The notes: generated by a model from the sequence alone, not told the origin. Positions 24,690 through 36,366 are shown, counted from the first letter of the stretch. The stretch is 64,000 nt of DNA from Pararge aegeria (GCF_905163445.1 NC_053194.1:10706921-10770920); one strand, 5' to 3'. A program made the numbers and translations.

Positions 24690-24946
24690 TAGACGGTGTT
24701 TTATTCTCAAAATGAACACTTGGCTAGCCTTAGACCCCCACGCTGGCCAAGTGCAGATTGATAAAATTCACACACCTTTAAGAACATTTTGGAGACCTTT
24801 TAGCCAGGCTGCTTTCCTTAGCGTTTAAGCAAGTATTGTTTAATTGTTCGAAACGCATATAACTCTGAAAAGTAAGAGGTGCCAGGGATTGAAGCTTAGT
24901 AGCTACAATAGGGAAACCGAAGTCTTATCCATAGGTTATCACCGCT
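24690..24946 (-). mobile_element. SINE-B copy, diverged
   Basis: 'cccacgctggccaagtgcag' and 'ttcacacacctttaagaaca' on the plus strand are the reverse complement of the SINE-B body. The head region 'ggttatcaccgc' lies at about 24935. The tail is lost on the left side. Confidence 0.65.
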
Positions 24947-25368
24947 TTATTTAAGCATACCGCAAGTAGATTAATTTTTCGTTATGTTTAAATGAATATC
25001 ATTTATGCGAATCTCAAGTAATGCTGCTAGCACCTTACATCAAACGTTTTATTCGCCGCACGTGCCTTCTTGATACGCGTTTAGCTTTAATCGTCAATTA
25101 GCATTTAGTTAAAAGGTAAACAATCCCAAATTTATGTATTTAGGTAGAAACACGTTTGTGAAGCGTTTTGCATGACTCCTAAGGCTCTCTTATTTAGAAT
25201 TTTAAATTAAGTAAAATAAGTAGCTAAGTTCTAGATCAATTAAAGACGTAATTCAACGTTCGATCTGTAATCCTATACTAAATACTAATATTATACTAAA
25301 ATTAATTGTCTATACTTAGTAGGTACAAAAGAAAAAGGTGACTGGTCTATCAAAGAACTACTTAACGG

Positions 25369-25400
25369 ATAGATAGACAATTAGATAGATAGATAGACAA
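25369..25400. repeat. Imperfect (GATA)n microsatellite
   Basis: Interrupted GATAGATAGACA units at the left edge of a repeat fragment. Confidence 0.85.
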
Positions 25401-25404
25401 TAAG

Positions 25405-25480
25405 ATAAATTTCATGACGTAGGCGTCCGCTTAGAAAGGATTGTTAAAATTTCTTCCATGGAATAGGCGTTTGACATTTT
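25405..25480 (+). mobile_element. Fragment of repeat E
   Basis: 'gtaggcgtccgcttagaaag' followed by 'gattgttaaaattt' matches a block that in Lepidoptera follows Helitron-like copies and is also present at about 29.56 kb here. Boundaries are uncertain. Confidence 0.4.
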
Positions 25481-26069
25481 CAAAAACAAAATTTCGAAAA
25501 TAGAATCGAAATTAAAGTGAGACGCTATAAAATATTTTCATAATTATTTAATTCAATAATTTGACCCGTCATTTCTCCGTTTCGCATATCTACGTTTTGT
25601 ATATCAATGAAGACAGTCTGCTATCAGTACGAGGGATCAACGACTTGATCATTTCTTATGTTTCGATTGTAAGACAAATTATTCTCTGTAATCGCTAGGG
25701 CATTGTGCTGCGGCGTCGATTTAATAATTCCTCACGAATTAATAAGCCTAGACTCCGCCCCAAAGGCGTCAACTCTATGATTAATAGACACAGTGTTGCC
25801 GACTACTGGAACATTTTACTATCCATATTCTACGCTATACATTACTTAAAGATTGTACAATCAGCTTCATTTAAGGTTATATAGGTATATTAAAGGAAGG
25901 AGAATATAAAAGTGGATCCTACAGATAAAAAATGCGAGTGGATCGATTCGTAGTTTTTATTACTTGCAAATGAAGAAAATAATAAACCTTTCTCTACAAT
26001 GAAATCTACATAACTTATCCCACACTGATTAAAAATAATATTTCTAATATTCGGTCAGTATTGAATGAA
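25481..26069. other. No gene seen
   Basis: AT-rich, featureless. Confidence 0.5.
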
Positions 26070-26235
26070 GCTCGACGACCTCACACCGGTAAACGTAGCA
26101 TTGGTAGAACACCGAAGTAGTGGACCGATGACATCAAACGTCGCAACCTGAACCCATGCTTCAAAAGACCGTAGTATTTTAAACTCCCTAGAAAAGAACA
26201 GTCTATTGGTTGGCATGGTGACGATTATAATAATG
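26070..26235 (+). pseudogene. RTE-type LINE ORF2 C-terminal remnant
   Basis: Plus-strand translation gives 'RRPHTGKRSIGRTPK', a stop, then 'WTDDIKRRNLNP', matching the RTE order 'WRPRTGKRxVGRPPxRWTDDIKR'. The 'gattataataatgatgaa' at the end is the decayed GAT-rich tail. At least one in-frame stop makes it non-functional. Confidence 0.7.
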
Positions 26236-27264
26236 ATGAATTAATTGAGATTTCATAGTTTTAAATATTCATATTTTTTGGACATTATTTTTTACAGCCA
26301 ACTGTACTAACAAACACACATATAAATAAAAATATCACTGACATCCAACTAGTAAGATATAAATCATTATTTATGTGATAACTGTTAATATAAGAAAAAA
26401 TGTTCGATTACAAATTGATCAAATCTTTTCTTAGATATTTCAACGCTTGTTTATTATAAATGGCGTTCGGATGGCAAAGTCATGTTTAGTGACCTGTGAA
26501 CGTTCGACTATAATAATAACATCTCCAATCTGATTGAAATATTGACATAAATAACACTTTTATTTAATAATTTATGTATAAAGTTTTAGATGTCAAATAT
26601 CTCGCTATTTTGTGAATTTGTCAGTGCTGCTATCTGTCGGAAAATAATTGTTTATTTTTAAGTGCAAACATTGAGCGTGCATGAGCATCTTAAGAGTGTG
26701 ACATGACCGGATTCTATTTCAGAAAGTTGCGAAATAAAACGCAATCTAAAAGAATTTCACCGAGTTTTAGTTGCGTTAAAATTAAACGTAAACAAAATAA
26801 TCAGATGTCTCTAGATAAAATATAGTAATTTATTAAAAAAAAAAATTATTCATTACTAAGAACATATCGGTCGAGAAAATTTAATTTAATCTATATTGTT
26901 TAAACCTCCTTTTTGAATATTCAGCATCTTAATATATGATTGTGAAGATCTAAAATAAATAGGTTTTAATGAAATCACCGAAGCCTCGAATATTATTTAA
27001 AGTAAGGCCAATCTAAGAAAATCAGCAAAGTTTTTGATAGCTTTAGTCTAGACGTTTTAAGTCAGTTTTATTTTATTGCTTTGGGTGAGAGTAATCTCCG
27101 AAATAAATTAAAAAGGTAAATTGATTCTTAGACTACTCACTACTGCTAAATATTTTTCTATCTGGATCGCATTATAGGGATTCCGAATTAAATTATATTA
27201 CTACATAATATTAAACGTAGTCCTTCGCGGAGTTTATCCGTCTGTTTTTACGAGGTTTAGGTGT
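26236..27264. other. No gene seen
   Basis: AT-rich, featureless. Confidence 0.5.
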
Positions 27265-27575
27265 ATCTATATTCTATAAATATAAAAATGTTATGTTGGT
27301 TTGTGTACGCTTCAAAAATTAAAAAAGTTCTGTACCGATCGAGCTGAAATTTTAGCATAATATATAATCCGCATCAAGGATTGTTTTTATCAGTCACATA
27401 TCCGCGACCGCGAAACTACAGTTTTTTTTAACGATCGATGTACCAGTGACCGCACCATCTGCCGAAAGCGAGAAAAACACTCGCTGACGTATGTAATGTA
27501 TTCTTTGTTTTGTTTCTCATTTCTCAACCATGCCATAAAAATGTGCCACAGCGAAGCGTGGCAGGGTACAAATAG
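27265..27575 (+). mobile_element. Helitron-like element, degenerate
   Basis: Starts near 'ctataaatataaaaatgtta', passes 'gaccgatcgagctgaa'-type sequence, and ends with 'gccacagcgaagcgtggcag' plus 'ggtacaaatagt'. That end contains a short hairpin (ccac...gtgg) just before the terminus, as in Helitron 3' ends. No Rep/helicase coding sequence is present, so it would be non-autonomous. Confidence 0.5.
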
Positions 27576-28189
27576 TTATTTATAAAGGTGTAAAATCTTG
27601 CGTATCGTCAGCTTTCGCCAGTATCTAATGCGCTCGGGGATCTGCGATAGGGTAGGTATTGACCTTCTACCAATCTTGGCCCCTATTCACCTATTTTACA
27701 TTGTTTGCTATTATGGCAACTATGCTACTATAATTCAGTTACGAACCAAAATTTCGTTATCTACTAATTTCACAATGGGCGGTCAATGATCTCATCATTA
27801 ATTAGATTATAATGGAATTATAGAAGAAATTAAATAAAAATACTACTACTTTAACAATGCTTCTTTAAGCAAATTCTGCGCTAAAACTACTCTTAATCAT
27901 AATACATTGCATGTATATAACAGGTCATAACAGCGTTTTCTGCATTAAGAAAGTACAAAGTATAACATTTGACAAAAATATTTAAATCTCAATAAAACTA
28001 TTTTTTTAACGACTTTAATATGTAAAAGGAATTTACATTAAATGTTTCAATATCATTTCGTGCTGGTAGGCGGGCAAATTTCTGCGCTGCTCGATAATTT
28101 TGAGAGCCAGTCAGATTTATAGTAGCTAGATGTATGGGACTAATATAACTCCCATACCCCTTTCAGGTTATCCTGCAACGATCCTTGCA
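27576..28189. other. No gene seen
   Basis: AT-rich, featureless. Confidence 0.5.
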
Positions 28190-28448
28190 CAGCCGGTTGG
28201 CGCAGTGGGCAGCGACCCTGCTCTCTGCGTCCATGGCGATGGGCTCGATTCTCACAACTGGAAAAATGCTTGGGCGGTGAACATGAATGTTTTTCAGTGT
28301 CTGGGTGTTTATCTGTATCTGTATCTGTATAATATAAGTATTTATAAAATATTCATCAGCTATCTTAGTACCCATAACACAAGCTACGCTTTCTTTGGGG
28401 CTAGATGGTGATGTGTGTGTTGTCGTAGTATATTTATTATTTATTTAT
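28190..28448 (+). mobile_element. SINE-A, full length
   Basis: The tRNA-like head has an A box in 'ttggcgcagtgggcagcgac' (about 28198) and a B box 'gggctcgattctc' (about 28242). The conserved body follows: 'catgaatgtttttcagtgtc', 'taacacaagctacgctttct', 'ggggctagatggtgatgtg'. It ends in (TTTA)n. A short CTGTAT triplication at about 28312-28330 is private to this copy. Open frames on both strands here are artefacts of the SINE. Confidence 0.9.
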
Positions 28449-29034
28449 CCTGTACTCATCATCAACAGGTTTCAGTCAATAGCTAGGTTGTATTGCAAAA
28501 AAAAAATTAAAAAACGCCGATAATACTAATGTTAGTAAAGAACACATGAAAGCCCGTTTCATTTGGTTCTTTTTTTGTATGCAATTATTTAGCCAAACTA
28601 GTTATTGCTGTCGGCAACTTAATAAGTGATGTCGGCAAGATGTCTGCTATCCCGACGCACTAATTACTACGTTGCCTGTGATCAAAAACACTCTATTGAC
28701 TTTGAGAATGCTTCTCCGAAACGAAAGTAACTATATTTAGATGTCAAAGGTCGGTGAACCGTTAAATTTAACACGACCATGAATTTTTATTGTTAGCAAT
28801 AATTACGGCTGTAAAATAAATTAGGTTGTCGCAGATATTTTTGTTGCATTATTTAAGGATTTAAGGTGGTACCTTAAATTTGTATATTTATATTATTTCG
28901 TTCGTTCATGCCCTTCATTGGACACGAAGCAGTGAAAAGAGCCCTAAAAAAATTATATTCAAGATACATTTTCTAATGTAGCTCAGCATCGTTGGTGTAG
29001 TAGAATATTTAAAATTTGTATCTTTATATACATA
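28449..29034. other. No gene seen
   Basis: AT-rich, featureless. Confidence 0.5.
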
Positions 29035-29478
29035 ACTAGCTTTTGCCCGCGACTTCGTCTGCGTTTGATTTTGTTATTTGATGTGGAATCAAATTTAGTT
29101 GCTAATCTAAAAAAAATTAAAGTATTCAAAGTATTCAGTATCGCTAAGCCTTAAATGAGGGGTTTGCTGCAGTCCACTGAGGAGTTCTGTCCTCTATCTC
29201 CAACCACAGTTTGGAAAAAATTTAACACATATTATAACCTCTATAGTACAAAAATAATTATTTAAATCGGTTATAATTTCTCGGATTTATGGTATAAAAT
29301 CGTCAAACACTCATCCCCTCTCCCAAAGGAACCGAGCTTAATATCGGGATAAAAATTATCCTATATTACTTCTAACACTTCCAAAACTATGTGTACAATG
29401 TTTTATGAGGATCGGTTAAGTAGTTTTTGCGTGAAAGCGCAACAAACAAACTTACATTGACATTTATAATATTAGTAG
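29035..29478 (-). mobile_element. Helitron-like element, complete
   Basis: On the plus strand it opens with 'actagcttttgcccgcgact' and closes with 'catttataatattagta'. Read from the minus strand it therefore starts TACTAATATTATAAATG and ends ...GCGGGCAAAAGCTAGT. The 444-bp copy is collinear, in the opposite orientation, with 59025-59460. It shares the 'cctctatctccaaccacag' block and the 'ttatcctatattacttctaa' block. Such non-autonomous elements rely on a Helitron Rep/helicase encoded elsewhere. The Helitron (Lep1-type) assignment rests on the terminal motifs. Confidence 0.65.
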
Positions 29479-29489
29479 TTAAGTAGTAT

Positions 29490-29660
29490 ATAGGCACAGC
29501 CTAAACCGCTGGGGTTAGAAACTTGAAATTTGACAGCAGGTTCCATTTAGATAAATACCCATTAAGGAAGGATCTTTTTAAATTCTACCCCGGAGAGGGT
29601 AGAATGGGGGGTAAAAGTTTGTTTGAAAGTCCATCATTTTTCAAGTTATATCATGAAATT
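29490..29660 (+). mobile_element. Repeat E copy
   Basis: 'taaaccgctggggttagaaa' followed by 'cttgaaatttgacagcagg', 'taaggaaggatctttttaaa' and 'gaatggggggtaaaagtttg' is a phrase order I associate with a common lepidopteran interspersed repeat. It abuts the Helitron-like copy to its left. Right boundary unclear. Confidence 0.45.
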
Positions 29661-30980
29661 TAGTATTTGGGCTCTCAGTTTGAAATAATAGTTGGAAAAA
29701 GAGTTACTTGGATGAAAATGGGTGTTTAAAATGACAATTATTTTGGTAAAATATGTGTTTCAGGATGGATGGAATAATGGTTTATTTTTTAGAATGCGCC
29801 AGACTCTGTAACAATCAGTGAGATTTTAAGTGTTTCTTTTGAATTTGATAGCTTTATTCTTGCGGAAGGTTTTAGCCTATTTAAGATCACGATTCTTAGG
29901 CATATAGTTTTTGAACAGACGGGCAATACAAAGCACTCACCGCTTTGTGTAGAATGAAAGTTTGTATGGGACTAACTTACCTAACAGAACTGCTAGTATA
30001 AAGTGAGTGTGCAATTTTATAAAAAAAAGAGTGCAATTACTACTTTTAATTGATAAGATGGAAGTATAAATATATGTATTGAACTTTACAGGTAGCGTAT
30101 AAATTTATGTTATTTGTAGAGTTTTTAACTTTTTTTCCATAATAATAAAATCTTTGCGTTTTAAAAAAGCATCACAACCTTCAATCTGACCAATGTCATT
30201 ATTGTCTATTGTTTGGTATTGTTTGTACGAACAAACACTATACCTTTCAAAGGATTTCATATTTGCAAAGAAAAGATTAAGTGAGATGAGACGCCGGCAA
30301 TAACAAAGGTGTATTGAAGTGAATGCAACTGTACAATGTTTTTTTATGATTAAAAATAAAGGTTTTTTTAGATTTTTTCTATATTATGTAGCTAAAAGAG
30401 GATTTTAAAAAATTCGGTTAATATTCTCATCGTTGGTGGATGTAGTTAAGCGTCTTAAAGTTAGTAATCCTGCTTAGTGGACTCTTTCTTAGAAACAATC
30501 TCTGTAGAGTTTTATATTTTATACCTAAATGTTATTTCTATTTATAAATAGAGTTATGAGCGAAATATTATTACTTACTTTAATGAGAGGCGTTCGGTAA
30601 AATTATTTTAAAATTAATGTTAAATTACCCGTGTAACTTATATGTATAAGTTTTATATTAATTTATCGTTTCGACATATCTAGCAAAGGATAACAAGTAT
30701 GCCACCCTTCAAGGATGCAAGCTATCTCTGTTTCTCTGTATTTGTCAAATATCCCCGATATCAGTTTATCAGAGTTTCAGTTAGACATTAAAGCTTAGTG
30801 AAGCGTAACTAAATACCTAACCTTGCGCAACGTATAATTTATTAAAATATTGTTAATTTTCCATTGAGATAGCTTGTATCCTGCAGAGGGATATTTGGTA
30901 TTTCTTACTTCCGGGAATGCTAAAGTTACTTTTGTGCTGATAAAAAACCGCAAGCAAAGACGACTATTGAAAAATTGTTT
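29661..30980. other. No gene seen
   Basis: No gene recognised. The first few hundred bases may still belong to repeat E. Confidence 0.45.
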
Positions 30981-31482
30981 ATTTTTGTTCCACTACAACT
31001 TAGGCCTTGACTGCAATCCCACTTAGTGGTAGGCGATGATGCTGTCTTAGATGCTAACGAGCTTACTTTTAGGAGTACAACAGTTATAATAAACCTATAC
31101 CCCTAATCGGTTGCTACGCGACATCTTGCAAGAACGCTAATGCCCGTTTTCACTAACAACCAAGGCAATGCCTATAGGAGTCCTTAGACCTAATCTAAGT
31201 TACTCCTAGGCATAAATCAACCCTTCACCAACGGTTAATACCTTAGAGTTGGTGAAATGTTTTTTTTTCTATATACATCGCAATTAAGAATTCTATTTAA
31301 GCGATGCCTAGGTTTATTGAAAACGCTCATAAATCTCTTAAAGGCAAGTTGCCTTTAGGGTGGTTACTAGCGTCGGTAAGAGCCTTCTAGAAAATTCAGA
31401 AATTTAAAATTGCAAATGCCCGGAATCCAACCCGGGACCTCTCGCTATAGGATCAAAAGACTCGCCACTGCGCCAGGGGGCG
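30981..31482 (-). mobile_element. SINE-C split by a MITE
   Basis: The left part (30981-31138) is the SINE 3' half in reverse: 'gttccactacaacttaggcc' and 'ttgactgcaatcccac'. The right part (31345-31482) is its 5' half, with the B box on the minus strand as 'gggttggattccg' and the A box within 'ctggcgcagtggcgagt'. Between them lies a 190-bp foreign segment annotated separately. The two parts join in the order of the intact copy at 53.0 kb. Confidence 0.8.
31139..31332. mobile_element. MITE inserted in SINE-C
   Basis: Terminal inverted repeats are visible: left 'aatgcccgttttcactaac', and right, in reverse complement, 'ttatgagcgttttcaataa'. Inside, a second inverted repeat pairs 'tgcctataggagt' with 'actcctaggca'. 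A perfect 9-bp pair, ttcaccaac / gttggtgaa, frames a small loop. No coding capacity. The termini resemble lepidopteran MITEs beginning GCCCGTTTTCACCAAC. The target duplication is probably a 2-3 bp TA/TAA but cannot be proven from one copy. Confidence 0.65.
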
Positions 31483-31559
31483 TTAAAAATATTTATTTGT
31501 AACAGATTCCAATAAACGAGTAAAAATTTATTTTATTGGACTGAAGATATTTCTGAATT

Positions 31560-31720
31560 CTGATAAGGGAATTTAGAGCTTTAGAGCTCCCCGCATTGTT
31601 TCGGTTTTTCGGCTGATAGCACGTGACCGACGCGACGGCACCTGTCGCCGGTCGGTCGTGCCGACACGCCTTGACAACTGCGGCTACGATCCGCCCTACA
31701 TCGGCCAAATAGAAATTGAA
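31560..31720. other. GC-rich patch of unknown nature
   Basis: The segment with 'gtgaccgacgcgacggcacc' followed by 'tgtcgccggtcggtcgtgcc' is strongly GC-rich relative to its surroundings. Minus-strand frames of 66-71 codons cover it, but I recognise no protein. It could be part of a repeat or a non-coding element. Confidence 0.35.
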
Positions 31721-31749
31721 CGAATTTATATATTTTAAACTGACTGAAA

Positions 31750-31870
31750 CAGAAATACCCCATTGGCAAAGTAGTTAGCATTTACGCCCGTGCCTTGGAG
31801 AGCACGTTAAAACGTCGGTCCCATATATTACGATTTTCGCTTACAAGTTGCAGGTTATAATAATCGTCAA
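31750..31870 (+). mobile_element. Repeat D, 5' part
   Basis: 'cattggcaaagtagttagca' followed by 'cgtgccttggagagcacgtt' and 'aaaacgtcggtccc' is the 5' and middle portion of repeat D, complementary in extent to the 3' portion at 23.2 kb. Confidence 0.65.
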
Positions 31871-31952
31871 AAACACATCGATCTATGTACTATACCTACC
31901 GATTTTATCGTATCGTTTCGTTAAATAAATTTGTTTAAAATCACTTGTATAA

Positions 31953-32365
31953 GCTTTGATAAGGAAGCTATCAAGTGTTTAACATCGAAAACCGTTTATC
32001 TCAGATACTGATGATCCCATGTAAAAGGTTTGATTTAGATTCGAAAAAGTAAAGCACAAATACGTTTAATTAATTTTATTGTTTTTTTTTTAAACAAATT
32101 TTGTCTGCGTATCGATCGCCAGGAGGAATTTTTTCGCGACCAAAACCTTCGTATATACAACTTGGTGATAAGGAAAATATCAAGTGCTTAGCATCAAAAA
32201 TGGTTTATCTCTGTCTAAGATGATTTCATGTTAAATGATTGAGATTTGAAAAAGTAGAGAATTTTTTGCAGATCTTATTTATGATGACTGCAGGTGTCTT
32301 GCCGGTTTTGATTGAAGATTTTATTGTTATGTTTTTGCAACCTTATTTTGTCTAAGCTCAATTTA
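31953..32365 (+). repeat. Two diverged tandem copies of a ~210-bp unit
   Basis: The copy at 31953-32110 and the copy at 32162-32365 share, in order, 'gataagga', 'tatcaagtg.tta.catc', 'gtttatctc', 'gatgat..catgt', 'attcgaaaaagta.ag' (or atttgaaaaagtagag), 'ttttattgtt' and 'ttttgtct'. The offset grows from about 209 to about 247 bases because of indels. Neither copy matches a family I know. Confidence 0.65.
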
Positions 32366-32683
32366 AGTTTGAAATGAGGTGGCTGCTAAAATGTTTTTTG
32401 AATTTTTGGCAACAAAAAGCTTGTTTAGCTTGGCTCGTAGATTGTGTGTAGGCATAGACAGCTATAAAGTATGTAAAAGTAGAATTATTTACCGGAAATT
32501 TTACATAGAAGCCAATGAGTACATTTAATCGATAAATATGTAGTTTGTCAGACTTTATAGCTCCTTTAATAAGTTTTTATACTCTGTCTTTGTCTTTGTT
32601 GTTACTCTGTCTGGATGCACTTTGGATAGTTCATTAGATCCCGGTTTTATTCAAAGAGCTTAATGCATAATATCTATGTTACT
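32366..32683. other. No gene seen
   Basis: AT-rich, featureless. Confidence 0.5.
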
Positions 32684-32778
32684 TACTAATTAATATCATA
32701 AATATAGCAGTGTGTCTCTCTGTTTATGTGATGGTGTTTTGGTTGAGCTAAACAAGAAGTATCGGGCTACATCTAGTT
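32684..32778 (+). mobile_element. Miniature Helitron-like derivative
   Basis: About 95 bp with a 5' end resembling 'actaattaatatcataaat' plus 'gtgtgtctctctgttt' and a 3' end 'tcgggctacatctagtta', but almost no interior. It looks like an internally deleted Helitron-like copy. Confidence 0.4.
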
Positions 32779-34788
32779 AGTTATTCATAAACCCTAATTT
32801 CTATAAAATTACATCATCGGGATTTAATTTGCTTCCATGATGCTATAAAATTCATTTATTACCCATTTAGATTGCAAATTATTAACCATATAACTGCTAA
32901 AAAGTTTTATATATGCAAATAATCACAAGTTTCAAACGCGACTACAGCAAAACCAATGTAGTATACGCGTTATTAGAACACGAGTTGAACTCTTCCGGTG
33001 TATTAAAATTATGCACATAAAAGCAGACTGTTACGCGCCTTAAATCTTGTTAATGCCAAAACACTATAACAAAATGTGACCGTTCGTCAATATTTATGAT
33101 ACACAATTCGACTTTTCATCAGTGCACGCTAGAGAACAGGTTAGACAAATGTCATCCGCGTAATGTAAGAACTTACTAACTGACTAAGTTCTAGTAGGAA
33201 TATAAATGGAGAAGATTGTTAAATTAACCATTAAAGCAACTGTATCATAAATATATTATTTACGTCCAATGAAATAAATTAATATAAATATTAAATCAGT
33301 TTATTACATAAAAATCGGTTGTGTATCCTAATTAATAATCAAGCAAAATATGCATGCCTATATGATTAATATGAACATTTTCAATGGAACAATTATTGAT
33401 GACAGGTGGAGTATTTTCCAATTTGATGTCGGATGAACGACGTCGAATTAAACATTTTGGTTTAATTACGTTTTAAAAAAATTGGGTATTCCAAATTTCA
33501 TTATCATGAAATAGTGAGGCAATAAAAAGTATACAAATTTTTTTTGCTAAAATGGAGGAGATGAGCTTCCGAGAATGTACAAGGAATACATTTATTGCCT
33601 TTCCTTCCCTATCCTTAGTTTTTATAGATTCACATTTCGATACTGTTACCTGTATCAAAATAGCCCCCTTTTCGATATTACTGCCAAATTCATAATTCGA
33701 GAATTCGTACCGTAGTGTACCTACCAAAATACTTAGCTATTTTTAAACGTCACTTATTAAGTTCTCTTTCTAGGCCCACAATGTATGTTTATATTTCGAA
33801 AAGTATTTTACTTGTCACGTTTTTGCGGCGTCACTGTTAGACGTGGTGTGGGCGGCTACTCTGAGCCTTTATGGGCATTGGGCATGAACTAAATTTACAA
33901 TGAAAGGATGACAAAGAACGTGTTTTAGACTTATATATATCAGTTTCACGGGTTCATCATATAGGGTTGATCATATGAAGTTAATGATTGCAAAAATGCA
34001 AGTCCAGGCGGTTATTTATAAAGCAGTTTTCACTTGGATTTTAATTATGTTTTAAGCAAGAGGTATAACTTATTAAACTTACAGTTTAGTTAATGGTCAA
34101 TGTAATTATACCTATTATTGCAGGTAATTGTTACTACTTAACGAAACTAATAGAAATCTTAATAAGGTTACAAGTTCATCCTAAAATAATGCAAATATAC
34201 GCAAATCGGCCAAGAAACGTCGGAGAATCGGTGTACATACCTGCATGTTAAATTCGCAACCGATTGAGAACATCTACCGGTCCTGTGGCCGGTTTAAAAG
34301 CGATCCTACTTAATGATTATATTAGCGGCCATGCTATTGGGACTTGTAGGTATTTCTAAATTCATTGGTTATTTCACGGTCTAGATTAAACGAAAACGTA
34401 TCAATTGATTGGTTTGCATTATGCGCTTAGATAAAGTATCCTTTTTGCTATGAAATAAGTAAGCTAGATGGCAAGGTTTTTCTTAGTATAAATGACAATT
34501 TTCTTTCACTGTTATTGAAGAGTTCGTACTCATTCAAAGTTTTTATAGGAATTATGTTAAATACGTTGTTCAGTTAATTTCCTTAGTACCTAACGATTTT
34601 GAAGATCGAATGTATGGCATTTTTGTGGAAGTGTCGAAAGTATTAAATTTAATAGTAAAGTAATGACTGTTTGGCCGTTGATATTTTAGGAAAGTCTATT
34701 ACATTAGTTGAGTATCGAAAAATTGTATGTTTTCTACTGTTCCGTTAAGACAACTTGCAAATTGTTAATGTTTGAAAAGAGCGTCCGT
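32779..34788. other. No gene seen
   Basis: About 2 kb of AT-rich sequence without recognisable gene or repeat. Confidence 0.5.
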
Positions 34789-34885
34789 TGAGTTTCGTGC
34801 CAACTTCTTCTCGGTAAAGTCTGCCTTCCGAACTGGTGGTAGAGTTGCTACAGACGGACAGGCTTGCCGATTTGAAATGTACTTC
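34789..34885 (+). mobile_element. 3' end of an unplaced lepidopteran LINE
   Basis: 'gtgccaacttcttctcggta', 'tctgccttccgaactggtgg' and 'tagagttgctacagacggac' form a well-known multi-copy phrase in lepidopteran genomes, usually found close to retroelement 3' ends. No polyA tail or ORF remnant is evident here. Confidence 0.5.
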
Positions 34886-35880
34886 CCAAAACTATATATA
34901 TACTATTTGAGAGCAAAAGTACACGTTTGGCCATAAAAATTAACGTTATATTATGTCATATAGTTTTTCTTCTTTGTAAGCCTATTCCAGGTTCTCTAGT
35001 TTAAATCGTTGTATTATTGAAGAGATAATTAATAACCTACAATAGCACATATTTATGGAAGTGGATAGTTATAGCTAATCCTTATTCTATTGATTGTTAT
35101 AATATATACTATATGCGATAATAAAATATTGAGAAATATTAAAAGTTGTTTGCAATGGAATTAACGCTGGCACACATTTCTGCACATCCTAAGTAAACGT
35201 GAAGTTGCATAAGGCACTATTCCTATAGAAATATGATATCTGACATGTATCGTTGTAAATGTTGACTTAGAATCTCTGCACCTGAGCCAACAAAGATCAT
35301 TTTACGCTATGATCCGGTTATTGTACGAATTTTATTCTTCTTTTTATTGCTGCATGCAAGGTCATGATCATTTCTCATATTAATGATATGATATTATATT
35401 AAATCAATAGAGTTTTCAGTGCTGTTTTTTGGGGCTTCTCTCTCCTAGGAGAGAAAGATATATAACTGAAACCTCTATAAATGTGGTTGCTGTTTTAATG
35501 TTGGTTGGCGCGCTAGCTAGTTGAACATGTTGGTTATACGTTTGGTAAAATAAAAATTAAAATTTCTCACCGCACGCTGCAAAGACTAGTATTTCCAGAA
35601 AAAAAAAAACACAATTAGACATAGGCACCACAAAATTTAGTTATCAACTTTTTAATACTTTATGTACAATTTTTTAGTTTTATTTTATTACTTTGAAAAC
35701 GAAATTTAACGTCTATGATTTCTTTACAATTTCTGCAATTTTTGTAATAATACCATATCTGAAGGACGCTTTGTCGAGGGAGCGTGGCAATCGATGAATT
35801 GAAGCTGGTTTTAATACAAAAAAATTAAATGTGATGTACGAACGAACTACTCCTACTCGTATTTTGTAATAACTCTACAT
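34886..35880. other. No gene; one 16-bp palindrome
   Basis: AT-rich. A perfect 16-bp palindrome, tctctcctaggagaga, occupies 35439-35454. Confidence 0.5.
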
Positions 35881-36366
35881 GTGTGGTCTGCCTGACGATT
35901 CATTTGAAAATCCACCTCATCATCCTTACAAATCTGAGAAATTCAGACTATGATCGGCCAAGCACCAAATATCAACGTGTCCAAAGAAATATCGAAGAGG
36001 CAAAAAGTGTTTTCATAGAGCTGTCGAATGCTTATTCTCAAAACTCGGCGCGCTCGTTGTTTACTTTTGTATAACTTACCATTGTGCTTCATACGATTTA
36101 TTATTGTCGGACATGATTTTTTTTGTATATAGTGTTATTGGTGATGATTTTTTAAATGTTTGCCTTTCTGCCCGATATGCATGCCGATGGCGTGGTGTGT
36201 AGGTAGAGCAATTGTGTGTGAAATCAGTCCGGTGGGCTGTCGGCCCTAATGCCTCGATGAGTTACCTTTGTGTGCTTTGTGATACCTCTACTGTTATATA
36301 AGTCTACCGTGCTATACGCGTGATCAGTCTTGATACTTGTAGGTTGAATAAATTAAGTTAACATAT
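35881..36366 (+). mobile_element. Possible LTR-element remnant
   Basis: At 35880-36074 two plus-strand frames look protein-like in succession: 'MCGLPDDSFENPPHHPYKSE', then, after a frame change, 'YQRVQRNIEEAKSVFIELSN', which suggests a frameshifted coding tail. Some 50 bp further on, a GC-richer stretch contains a TATA-like 'gttatataagtc' (36295), an initiator-like 'atcagtctt', and AATAAA (36348), in the order typical of an LTR. No second LTR, primer-binding site or target duplication was found, so the call is tentative. A decayed cellular exon is an alternative. Confidence 0.25.
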
